From positions 1,675 to 12,165 of the forward strand of contig DMNE01000138.1 in the NCBI GenBank assembly GCA_003453735.1: a stretch of DNA of 10,491 nt, written 5' to 3'. The stretch comes from Nitrospiraceae bacterium (lineage in GTDB: Bacteria; Nitrospirota; Thermodesulfovibrionia; Thermodesulfovibrionales; UBA9159). The translations under genes and the position numbers were made by a program. Below, piece by piece: positions 1 to 6,099 of the stretch (position 1 is its first letter; the number at the start of each line of letters is the position of its first letter). Under the pieces are notes generated by a model. It did not search any database. It had not been told where the DNA came from and saw nothing but the letters and a program-made list of their open reading frames with translations.

Positions 1-1
1 A

Positions 2-739
2 AAAACAGCCATTGATGCGGGTGCCACCGCCCTCTTCGGAGAAAAATACGGGGAGACTGTGCGCGTCGTGAGTGTTCCGGGATTCAGCTCTGAACTCTGC
101 GGAGGAACCCATTGCAAGGCAACGGGGGATATCGGCTCATTTGTGATAGTTTCGGAAGGCAGCGTTGCTTCAGGCATCCGGAGGATAGAGGCATTTACCG
201 GTAAAGAGGCACTTCATTTTCTGAAAGACAGAGCAACCGAACTGAAAATGATTAATGATTTATTGAAAACAGACCGCGCATACGCAAAAATAGAAAAGCT
301 CCTTTCAGACGTAAAAAACCTCGAAAGGGAGCTTGAGGTCATCAAGTCCAAAACCGCTGCCAAGGACTCATCTGCACTGCTCGGTCACGCAAGATCAGTG
401 AATGGGATACGTGTGCTCTCCCATAGGGTTGACGGCCTTGAACAGAAGGATCTGCGGATTCTTGCCGATAATATACGTGACAGGATGGTCTCAGGAATCA
501 TCTGTATCGCATCAGTAAAGGACGGCCAAGCATCACTTTTGACCATGGTTACACAGGATTTAATTAACCGTTTCAATGCCGGAGAGATAGTGAAGAAGAT
601 CCTTGCTGTTGCAGGAGGCAGGGGTGGCGGGAAAGCGGAGATGGCGCAGGGCGGCACTGGCAATATAGAAAAACTGGATAAGGGACTGGAATCGGTGTAT
701 GATATTGTGAAGGAGGGGTCTGCGGTCAAAAGCAGTTGA
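2..739 (+). CDS. alaS: alanine--tRNA ligase, C-terminal part (5' end outside window)
   Basis: AlaRS charges tRNA-Ala in the cytoplasm and clears mischarged Ser/Gly-tRNA. The window holds the last 245 codons: the frame is open from base 2 to the TGA at 737-739. What is seen is the end of the editing domain with the zinc-ligand motif CGGTH (Cys codon at 98-100, His at 110-112), preceded by GATALFGEKYG, a characteristic AlaRS stretch. A charged, coiled-coil-like segment follows, then the C-terminal C-Ala/DHHA1 domain ending in the glycine-rich GGRGGGKAEMAQGG signature. Catalytic and tRNA-recognition domains lie upstream of the window. The GTG at 59 is internal and not a start. The next gene follows after 61 bases on the same strand. 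Nothing looks damaged. Confidence 0.97.
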   Translation, partial: KTAIDAGATALFGEKYGETVRVVSVPGFSSELCGGTHCKATGDIGSFVIVSEGSVASGIRRIEAFTGKEALHFLKDRATELKMINDLLKTDRAYAKIEKLLSDVKNLERELEVIKSKTAAKDSSALLGHARSVNGIRVLSHRVDGLEQKDLRILADNIRDRMVSGIICIASVKDGQASLLTMVTQDLINRFNAGEIVKKILAVAGGRGGGKAEMAQGGTGNIEKLDKGLESVYDIVKEGSAVKSS

Positions 740-788
740 TTTCAGATTTCATCGGTGGCTTTATTACCAAATTATTCAACAACTAGCG

Positions 789-796
789 AGGAGGTG
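789..796 (+). promoter_or_regulatory. strong ribosome-binding site of the phasin-like gene
   Basis: AGGAGGTG lies four bases before the ATG at 801. It is nearly a full anti-Shine-Dalgarno match and fixes the start of the phasin-like gene. It suggests strong translation compared with the downstream kinase, which has no comparable site. Confidence 0.8.
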
Positions 797-800
797 TTCC

Positions 801-1127
801 ATGACTTTCTTTGACGTACTGAGAAATGCGTTGCTGGCCGGCTTTGGTGTTCAGGAAAAGGTAAAGGAATTCATTGATGAACTTGTCAAGAAAGGCGAAT
901 TGAGCGAATCCCAGGGAGCTAAACTCGTGAAGGAGTGGAGCGAGAAAGCTGATAAGAGTTCTGAGCATTTCAGCAGCACTCTCTCGGATATCATCTCCAA
1001 GACAATGGAAAAGATGCCCCTTGCCACAAAGGACGATCTCGACAAGATGCATGACATACTCAATGCACTCGCAGTCCGTGTCAATAAGTTAGAGGGCATT
1101 AAGGGAGAAGAGTTGAAAAAGGGATAG
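801..1127 (+). CDS. phasin-like small helical protein
   Basis: This 108-residue protein is almost entirely amphipathic helix and charged. It has a hydrophobic N-terminal stretch (residues 1-17, LRNALLAGFG), then VKEFIDELVKKGELSES, and a C-terminal helix with heptad-like Leu/Met spacing (about 77-100). The pattern 'hydrophobic start, then ELVKKGELs...GakLVkE' is that of the family annotated as polyhydroxyalkanoate synthesis regulator phasin or phasin-like protein. No PHA synthase is visible here, so a role in granule binding is not supported by context. The start is set by the strong RBS at 789-796. The gene ends five bases before the UbiB-like kinase, so the two are probably co-transcribed. 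In related genomes, as I recall, similar small proteins sit beside AarF/UbiB genes. A partner or membrane-lipid role with that kinase is inference. Confidence 0.8.
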   Translation: MTFFDVLRNALLAGFGVQEKVKEFIDELVKKGELSESQGAKLVKEWSEKADKSSEHFSSTLSDIISKTMEKMPLATKDDLDKMHDILNALAVRVNKLEGIKGEELKKG

Positions 1128-1132
1128 CCTCT

Positions 1133-2830
1133 GTGGGTTTATTCAGGATAACGCGCACGTATCGATCTGCAAGAAGACTGCAGCAGGTAGTCAACGTACT
1201 TCTGAAGCACGGCTTCGGCAGGGTCATAGACCAGATCCATCTCGGCAGATACATCCCCTTTAGAAAAAGACTCCGCTCCTTTGGTCAGTGGCCAGCAGTC
1301 AAAGGGCCCAGTGTCCCAGAGCGGCTAAGAATCGCCTTTGCGGAACTCGGGCCGAGCTTCATTAAACTGGCCCAGATACTCTCCTCGAGGCCGGACCTCG
1401 TTACCGTTGCATATGCCGATGAATTTAAGAAACTCCAGGACGAGGTACCGCCCTTTCCCACTGAAGAAGCGAAACGGATCATCGAAGAAGAGATCAGACT
1501 GCCTATCGATAAGATATTCCTTCATTTTGAAGAGACACCGGTAGCTGCAGCGTCCGTTGCACAAGTCCACCATGCAAAACTTGCTGACGGCACAGACGTG
1601 ATCGTCAAGGTCCAGCGGCCGGGCATTGAGGAGCAGATAGAGACGGATATTAACATACTCTCCGCAATTGCGCGTCTTTTGGACAAGTATATCCCCGAGT
1701 CGCGATTTTTTAACCCTATTGGCGCCGTTGATGAATTTTCGAAACAACTGTCGAAAGAACTGGACTTTGTGAATGAAGCGCGGAACTGCGCCAGGTTCAG
1801 GAAAAACTTTGAACATAATCCTGATATCTACATACCCCGCACATACCCGCAGTTTGTCACCAAGCGGGTTCTAGTAATGGAAAAGATTTGGGGGGTGCGG
1901 ATTGACGACATCGCTGGCATATCGGCCCTGGGTATTGATAAGAAAAGAATTGCAGAAATAGGGATAGATGCCTACTTCAAGATGATCCTCGAAGACGGCT
2001 TGTTCCATGGAGATCCTCATCCCGGTAATATCTTCGTCATGCCGAATGGTGTACTCAGCTTTGTAGATTTTGGCATTGTGGGATATGTTTCATCGGATTT
2101 GATGGAAACCCTAGCAAGTACCTTCCTCGCACTCATTCACAAGGATTTTGATACCCTCATCGAACATTATATCGAACTCGGATATGTTCCTGAATATTTA
2201 GATCTGGAGCGATTCAGAAAAGAGTTCAAGGCGGACATGATCGCTTTTCTCGAACCGCTCTACGGGCTTACCCTTGAGCAGATGGATTTTGCAAAATATC
2301 TCGATACGGTCACTCATCTAGCGCTCAAGCACAAGATGAAGATTCCATCGGATCTGCTACTCATTAACAAGGCCTTCCTGATCCTTGAAAATGTCAGTAG
2401 GGAACTTGACCCCGCTTTTGACTTTGTCTCCGCTGCAGAGCCTTATGCAAGGGCGCTTGCGAAGAGGAGACTCAGTCCAGGGAAGATTTATGAGAAGGCA
2501 AGCAAAAGCATTATGGATGTGAGCGACTTCGTGCTTCTCTTCCCAAAACAGATGAAGCAGATAATACGAAAGGTATTAAAAGATGATATCCATGTGAAAT
2601 TGACCCATAGCGGGCTTGATAAGTTTATCACTGATATGGACCGCTCAAGCAATAGGATCTCTTTCGGCATGATCATTAGTGCCACTCTTATCAGTTCCGC
2701 CATTATGCATGGAACAGGCGTAGGGCCGAAAATATTCGGCATGTCCATCCTCGGTATTATCAGTTTCGCCTTTGCTCTCCTTCTCGGTATCTGGCTAATC
2801 ATATCCATCATAAGAAGCGGAAGGCTTTAA
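1133..2830 (+). CDS. ubiB: UbiB/AarF (ABC1) family atypical kinase, membrane-anchored
   Basis: This 565-residue protein belongs to the UbiB/Coq8 protein-kinase-like ATPases, which support quinone biosynthesis or lipid handling at the inner membrane. Visible in order are: the KxGQ-type motif at about residues 78-81, here KLAQ followed by ILSSRPD; the Ala-rich loop AAAS (138-141) that replaces the usual glycine-rich loop; the lysine in VIVKVQRPG (K159); the catalytic HGDPHPGN (292-299); the metal-binding DFG (312-314); and two C-terminal hydrophobic helices (about 509-526 and 536-560). Length matches the family. The start is GTG at 1133, five bases after the phasin-like stop; no strong RBS is present, consistent with translational coupling. 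The exact substrate is unknown for most members. The symbol is by family only, since aarF or another ABC1 paralogue is equally possible. The Gly-to-Ala change in KxGQ is noted separately. Confidence 0.9.
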   Translation: MGLFRITRTYRSARRLQQVVNVLLKHGFGRVIDQIHLGRYIPFRKRLRSFGQWPAVKGPSVPERLRIAFAELGPSFIKLAQILSSRPDLVTVAYADEFKKLQDEVPPFPTEEAKRIIEEEIRLPIDKIFLHFEETPVAAASVAQVHHAKLADGTDVIVKVQRPGIEEQIETDINILSAIARLLDKYIPESRFFNPIGAVDEFSKQLSKELDFVNEARNCARFRKNFEHNPDIYIPRTYPQFVTKRVLVMEKIWGVRIDDIAGISALGIDKKRIAEIGIDAYFKMILEDGLFHGDPHPGNIFVMPNGVLSFVDFGIVGYVSSDLMETLASTFLALIHKDFDTLIEHYIELGYVPEYLDLERFRKEFKADMIAFLEPLYGLTLEQMDFAKYLDTVTHLALKHKMKIPSDLLLINKAFLILENVSRELDPAFDFVSAAEPYARALAKRRLSPGKIYEKASKSIMDVSDFVLLFPKQMKQIIRKVLKDDIHVKLTHSGLDKFITDMDRSSNRISFGMIISATLISSAIMHGTGVGPKIFGMSILGIISFAFALLLGIWLIISIIRSGRL

Positions 2831-2842
2831 AATAAAGGCCTT
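2821..2842 (+). other. bulged hairpin at the end of ubiB
   Basis: AAGGCTTT (2821-2828) pairs with AAAGGCCTT (2834-2842) around a 5-base loop, with one bulged G. It overlaps the ubiB stop codon and is not followed by a T-run, so it is at best a weak 3'-end structure and not a typical intrinsic terminator. Confidence 0.25.
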
Positions 2843-2848
2843 GCTAGG

Positions 2849-3019
2849 CTATTGAGCTGTCATTTCTAACGAATTTCTCATCAAACGTTGGTGAGCCGGA
2901 GCATCCTTCATATGCTTACTCTGCTTGGACTGGAAAGTAGCGTCATTGGGAATGAATCTCTGATAGTGGCTAAGTGTAACTGTGATGTTCTTGTGTCCTA
3001 ATTCCTTGAAGACATATTC
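2849..3019 (-). pseudogene. tyrosine recombinase/integrase, C-terminal remnant
   Basis: On the minus strand, 56 codons are open between a TAG at 3020-3022 and a TAG at 2849-2851. The reading begins EYVFKELGHKNITVTLSHY and continues QRFIPND. This matches the last catalytic block of phage-type tyrosine recombinases, typically LGHxxIxVTLxxYxHxxP. The His of LGH is present, and the Tyr ten residues later sits where the DNA-attacking nucleophile is expected. The remaining catalytic residues are absent or separated, and no start codon fits, so this is a fragment of a decayed integrase. A weak resemblance to the preceding integrase block is seen at 3527-3586. Identification rests on a short but position-specific motif. 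Confidence 0.6.
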
Positions 3020-3039
3020 CTATGCTTGCTCTCACCTTA

Positions 3040-3250
3040 ACCTTCAGGCCACCCTGCTGTTATCCGTGAGAAATCGTGACAGGCATGTGTGGAGCAAGTG
3101 AGCTGCGGTTTCCCGGAAGACCCCGGCAGCGCCTGCGCCGCCCAGGCTTTCGGGAGATTCCCGATCCTCCCGCCACCTGATCGACAGAGCAAGACCCGGG
3201 AGGGATCTATCCGCTTGTTGCCGGCGAAATCCCGACACAGGCGAATCGTC
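3040..3250. other. GC-rich, hairpin-rich block of unknown function inside the gene-free gap
   Basis: GC counted by hand is 69 of 100 at 3101-3200, well above nearby genes (53 of 100 at 9301-9400 in pyrK). It carries several local inverted repeats. On the minus strand, ATCCCTCCCG and CGGGAGGAT pair with one bulge, CGGGA/TCCCG form a 3-base-loop hairpin, and GCCTG/CAGGC flank a 7-base loop. It is bracketed by imperfect direct repeats at 3070-3084 and 3226-3242 (GAAATC then GACA and GGC in both). Open frames exist on the minus strand, but their translations resemble no family I know and are rich in residues typical of random GC-rich DNA. It could be an unrecognised structured RNA, a small non-coding mobile element, or eroded coding DNA. 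Confidence 0.35.
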
Positions 3251-3411
3251 ATCAGAACGTTCGAATGACTCGTGCTTTCAGGACTACCTTGTATGCTTTT
3301 TTTTTCGAAGTGCGTTGCCCAATTCTGACAGTTTTCCTGTGTGACTACCACAAGCGCTATCCAAACTATTATAAGCAAATGCACCGGCTGAAGCAGTCCC
3401 CTAAACATCAT
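3250..3411 (-). pseudogene. tatA: tatA/tatE-like twin-arginine translocase subunit, frameshifted remnant
   Basis: From ATGATG (3411-3406) the minus strand reads MMFRGLLQPVHLLIIVWIAL, a typical TatA start with a single short transmembrane helix. At about 3340 the family reading moves to another frame: from 3337 it continues GKLSELGNALRK, matching the TatA hinge GKLPELGxALGK with Pro changed to Ser. Inside a run of nine A (3305-3297) it returns to the first frame as KKSIQGSPES, like the start of the TatA amphipathic helix. There are therefore at least two frame disruptions, and the helix and charged tail are lost in the GC-rich block. TatA oligomerises to pass folded proteins across the inner membrane. 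The 3' limit is approximate. A sequencing error at the A9 run could explain one break but not the shortened hinge or the lost tail. Confidence 0.65.
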
Positions 3412-3420
3412 TTCCCCTTG
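3412..3420 (-). promoter_or_regulatory. ribosome-binding site of the tatA remnant
   Basis: On the minus strand, CAAGGGGAA stands directly before ATGATG, giving an AGGGG core a few bases upstream of the first ATG. It supports the reading of this ATG as a former real start. Confidence 0.5.
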
Positions 3421-3431
3421 CTCGTTTTATT

Positions 3432-3459
3432 ATTATACATCATGACATCCCTTTGCAAA
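3432..3459 (-). promoter_or_regulatory. possible promoter of the tatA remnant
   Basis: The minus strand has a perfect -10 TATAAT (3437-3432). A -35-like TTGCAA (3458-3453) lies 15 bases upstream of it, or TTTGCA with 16. The start codon lies about 20 bases downstream. Spacing is slightly short of optimal, and the AT-rich surroundings raise the chance of coincidence. Confidence 0.35.
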
Positions 3460-3623
3460 CTTAATTGGCAATAAGTTGAATATCCTCAGGGGAATTTAAC
3501 TTGAAGATTTCACCTTTGAGGAAGCCTCAGAGCATGCTATATCCGTGTCTTTCTAAAGATGTCGCCCACCTGTGCGCCGCGGAGTATCTTGTAAAGGAGG
3601 GAATTTCTCCTGTGCCGCATTCA
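3460..3623. other. non-coding remainder of the gap, no intact gene
   Basis: No open frame here has a recognisable product. On the minus strand, 3527-3586 reads AAHRWATSLERHGYSML and then a stop, loosely like the RHxxAT box of tyrosine recombinases. A 5-bp AGGAG/CTCCT hairpin (about 3596-3612) lies just after the permease stop but is too short to call a terminator. Confidence 0.3.
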
Positions 3624-4391
3624 CTATTTTCTTCTTTCGAACACAGCCCCGGCAAGAATAACAAACAACGAGGATGTTATCACCATGACCCCCACATCCA
3701 AGAGAAGGGAAAAATCGGTTATCTCGCCACCGCGGAATATGCTGTATTTTAATGCGTCTATGCCATAGGTAAGAGGATTGAGTTTCGTCACAACCTGCAG
3801 TGTCTGCGGCAGCTTTTTCACGGGGTACATCGCTCCCGAAAGGAAGAACATCGGCATCACGATGAAATTCATAATGACGCTGAAGCTCTCGAAACTCTCA
3901 TAGAATGTCGCAATAACAATCCCCAGCGATGATATGCAGAATGAAAGTAGAATGCTTATCAACAGCGTCTCGATTATGGAGCAAAGACCGATTCTAATGC
4001 CGAGAAAAGGGAACAGACCGAGTATGATGGCAGCTTGAATCACCGAGACGATGGTCCCGCTGAGGGCTTTTCCCACGACTATGGAGAACCGCGATACGGG
4101 AGCGACGAGTATCTCTTTCATGAGCCCGAACTCCTTATCCCAGATGATCGAGATAGAAGAAAAAATCGAACTGAAGAGGATGGTCATACCAAGGATTCCA
4201 GGGAATATGAACTGCATATAAGACACTCCCATGACACCCATGCCCGGAGAGACAAGCCTCGACATCCCTCCGCCCACGAGAAATAGCCATATAAGCGGCC
4301 GCGCAAGCGTAGAAACGAGTCTCGACTTCTCCCGTATGAATTTCTTGAATTCCCTAGCGACCAGTACATAGACCGCGTTAACCTCTATCAA
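3624..4391 (-). CDS. ABC-2 type transporter permease (DrrB/NodJ-like)
   Basis: This 255-residue integral membrane protein is the channel half of an ABC exporter. Hydrophobic helices lie at about residues 28-48, 60-83, 108-130, 138-162, 170-190 and 230-250. Between the second and third, KEFGLMKEILVAPVSR is the cytoplasmic coupling segment of ABC-2 permeases. LNPLTYGIDALKYSIFRGG near residues 204-222 is the family signature. The start chosen is TTG at 4391-4389, four bases after a clear GGAGG (4400-4396); no ATG or GTG fits. It overlaps the ATPase gene by 14 bases, so the two are translated together and form one transporter, probably two permeases with two ATPases. Families of this shape move drugs, polysaccharides or lipids. 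Nothing in the sequence fixes the substrate. Confidence 0.92.
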   Translation of the reverse strand: MIEVNAVYVLVAREFKKFIREKSRLVSTLARPLIWLFLVGGGMSRLVSPGMGVMGVSYMQFIFPGILGMTILFSSIFSSISIIWDKEFGLMKEILVAPVSRFSIVVGKALSGTIVSVIQAAIILGLFPFLGIRIGLCSIIETLLISILLSFCISSLGIVIATFYESFESFSVIMNFIVMPMFFLSGAMYPVKKLPQTLQVVTKLNPLTYGIDALKYSIFRGGEITDFSLLLDVGVMVITSSLFVILAGAVFERRK

Positions 4392-5364
4392 AGTGCCTCC
4401 GGTATGAACGAACCGCTTCCTTTATGGTATCGCCTGAGGATATATCCTCACTTCTAATCTCCCTTCCGGTCATCTTGAGAAAGACGTCATTGAGGGTCGG
4501 CCTCTGGAGCCTCACGGAGAGAACCTTTTCACCTATCGCCCTGATGATCTCGGGGATGCATGCGTCTCCCTTGAGAGCGGTTAGGAATAATTCGTTGTTC
4601 TTTTCAGAGACTTCGATCTGGAATAGCTTTTCTATCTCGGTCTTTGCCTCTTTGTTGTCTGTTGTCTTGATATAGATAACATCTCCGCCAATGGTCTTCT
4701 TAAGTTCCTCAGGGGTTCCTATGGTCATGATCTTTCCCTTATCAATAATCGCTATCCTGTCGCAGACCTCAGCCTCCTCCATATAATGTGTGGTCATGAA
4801 AATGGTCATCCCGTGCTTTCTTGGAAGGTCAATAATAAACTCCCAGAGATTTGTCCTCGTTTGAGGGTCGAGCCCCAGTGTAGGCTCATCGAGGAATAAC
4901 ACCTTCGGCCTATGAATAAGACCCCTCGCAACCTCAAGCCTTCTCTTCATCCCCCCTGAAAACTTTTTGACGAGATCATTCCGTCTTTCATGGAGATTAA
5001 CGAAATGCAGTGCGTCCCCGACACGTTGTGCTCTCTCGTCCTTCTTCACATCATAGAGAAAGGCATGGAACATCAGATTCTCATATGCTGTCAGTTCCTT
5101 ATCCAGTGTCGAGTCCTGAAAAACGATGCCAATGGCTTTCCTGACCTTTGCAGATTCCTTTGAACAGTCGAAACCATTGATAAATGCTTTTCCGGATGTG
5201 GGGGAAAGCAGCGTGCAGAGCATACTGATGGTCGTGGTCTTTCCGGCTCCGTTGGGGCCAAGGAAGCCAAAGATCGAACCCTCGTCGACCTCGAAAGAAA
5301 TATCATTCACAGCGGTTATATTCCCAAAGCACTTGACGAGGTTCTCTACACTAATCATAGACAT
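4378..5364 (-). CDS. ABC transporter ATPase subunit (DrrA-like)
   Basis: This 328-residue protein is the ATP-hydrolysing partner of the permease that follows. Motifs in order: Walker A GPNGAGKT (36-43), Q-loop Gln83 in VFQD, ABC signature FSGGMKRR (about 135-142), Walker B VLFLDEP (155-161) with D-loop GLDP, and the switch His193 in TTHYMEEAE. The C-terminal region after about 215 is the extra domain typical of DrrA-type ATPases and ends with a variable charged tail. ATG at 5364 is used, with a second ATG at 5358 also possible; neither has a clear Shine-Dalgarno site. Its last 14 bases overlap the permease start. A gap of up to 190 bases separates it from apt, so it may have its own promoter, although I found no convincing one. 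Confidence 0.94.
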   Translation of the reverse strand: MSMISVENLVKCFGNITAVNDISFEVDEGSIFGFLGPNGAGKTTTISMLCTLLSPTSGKAFINGFDCSKESAKVRKAIGIVFQDSTLDKELTAYENLMFHAFLYDVKKDERAQRVGDALHFVNLHERRNDLVKKFSGGMKRRLEVARGLIHRPKVLFLDEPTLGLDPQTRTNLWEFIIDLPRKHGMTIFMTTHYMEEAEVCDRIAIIDKGKIMTIGTPEELKKTIGGDVIYIKTTDNKEAKTEIEKLFQIEVSEKNNELFLTALKGDACIPEIIRAIGEKVLSVRLQRPTLNDVFLKMTGREIRSEDISSGDTIKEAVRSYRRHFDRG

Positions 5365-5401
5365 GATAGAGTTTAACAGAAAATATGGATGACGGTAAGA
5401 C

Positions 5402-5560
5402 TCATGAATAGTGCAAAGATTCTTCTATCCTAAGCATATCTCTTGCAAACAAAAGGCGGATAGGAAATTCAACACAACATATACACTGCGGGTTGACGGC
5501 ACCACCCTTCGTGAGAGCGTCCTCTGCAGCCGCAACATCGTATACCGAAACGTTAATCAC
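5402..5560 (-). CDS. possible small overlapping gene downstream of apt (unknown)
   Basis: This is a 52-codon frame from GTG (5560-5558) to TGA (5404-5402). It overlaps the last eight bases of apt in another frame, and a GGAG lies seven bases before the GTG, inside the apt 3' end. The product begins VINVSVYDVAAAEDALTKGG, contains a CICC pair, and has a short hydrophobic segment and a charged end. Composition up to about residue 24 looks protein-like, but I recognise no family. The same DNA carries an imperfect inverted repeat (GTTGACGGC at 5492-5500 with GCCGCAAC at 5529-5536), so it may instead be non-coding. No other gene is seen between apt and the ABC ATPase. Confidence 0.25.
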   Translation of the reverse strand: MINVSVYDVAAAEDALTKGGAVNPQCICCVEFPIRLLFARDMLRIEESLHYS

Positions 5561-6086
5561 CTTCAAACTCCGTTAAAGCAAATACCTTATACCCTCGGTC
5601 TGTAAGCCTTTTATGGCCTCCGACGTCAGGGAGGTCTACGATAAAGGCCATCTCCGGGACGATGCCTCCCAGTTTCTCTATGAGAGCGGCAGAGGCCAGT
5701 GCGGTTCCTCCTGTGGCGAGGAGATCGTCCACGAGAAGCACTTTTGTACCTTTTCCAACAGCGTCTTTGTGGATTTCAATCTTATCTGTTCCATACTCGA
5801 GTTCATACTCATGGCTTATCTTCTCTGCAGGAAGCTTCCCCGCTTTTCGTATTGGGACAAAGCCCTTGCCTAGGGTATAGGAAAGCGCACCACCTATAAT
5901 AAAGCCCCTAGATTCTATACCGACGATCACATCAAATTCCCCAGCCCTCTTGACATACCGTTCGGTGAACCCGTCTATGACAAGCTTGAAACCGACAGGG
6001 TCCTTAAGAAGCGTGGTTATGTCCCGGAACATGATACCCTTTTTCGGGTGGTCAGGTACGGTTCTTATCCTCGATTTTATCGACAT
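5553..6086 (-). CDS. apt: adenine phosphoribosyltransferase
   Basis: APRT converts adenine and phosphoribosyl pyrophosphate to AMP in the cytoplasm. The 177-residue length matches the family. The N-terminal signature HPKKGIMFRDITTLLKDP (13-30) is clear, although the usual first Pro-Gly is altered. The PRPP-binding loop VLLVDDLLATGGT (116-128) is intact. GIESRGFIIGG (56-66) and the flexible loop around ISHEYELEYG (90-99) are also typical, and the C-terminus ends with the expected FEGD. ATG at 6086 is preceded by AGGAGG (6098-6093) at six bases. It starts 13 bases after the MTA phosphorylase stop, so the two form an operon in which adenine released by one is captured by the other. Confidence 0.96.
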   Translation of the reverse strand: MSIKSRIRTVPDHPKKGIMFRDITTLLKDPVGFKLVIDGFTERYVKRAGEFDVIVGIESRGFIIGGALSYTLGKGFVPIRKAGKLPAEKISHEYELEYGTDKIEIHKDAVGKGTKVLLVDDLLATGGTALASAALIEKLGGIVPEMAFIVDLPDVGGHKRLTDRGYKVFALTEFEGD

Positions 6087-6099
6087 CGTTTTCCTCCTG

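Noticed and set aside
385..729. 114-codon minus-strand frame within alaS
   Set aside because: Shadow of the AlaRS C-terminal domain; low-complexity Ser/Pro-rich product with no RBS.
1325..1816. 163-codon minus-strand frame within ubiB
   Set aside because: It is fully antisense to a clear kinase gene and its translation resembles no family.
3100..3230. Known riboswitch or tRNA in the GC-rich block
   Set aside because: I compared it by eye with TPP, cobalamin, SAM, c-di-GMP and glycine riboswitch consensus elements and with tRNA T-arm sequences. Only scattered short matches (such as ACCTGAT) were found.
3044..3238. 64-codon minus-strand frame in the GC-rich block
   Set aside because: Composition is as expected for random GC-rich DNA; no recognisable motif or RBS.
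3037..3411. 124-codon minus-strand frame taken as one intact gene
   Set aside because: Only its first 22 residues look like a protein (TatA). After that the TatA reading moves to another frame, and the rest is translated GC-rich block, so it is treated as a pseudogene.
3501..3752. 83-codon plus-strand frame across the permease 3' end
   Set aside because: It runs antisense into the ABC permease, starts with TTG without an RBS, and shows no family motif.
5411..5605. 64-codon plus-strand frame between the ABC ATPase and apt
   Set aside because: No RBS, runs antisense into apt, no family resemblance.
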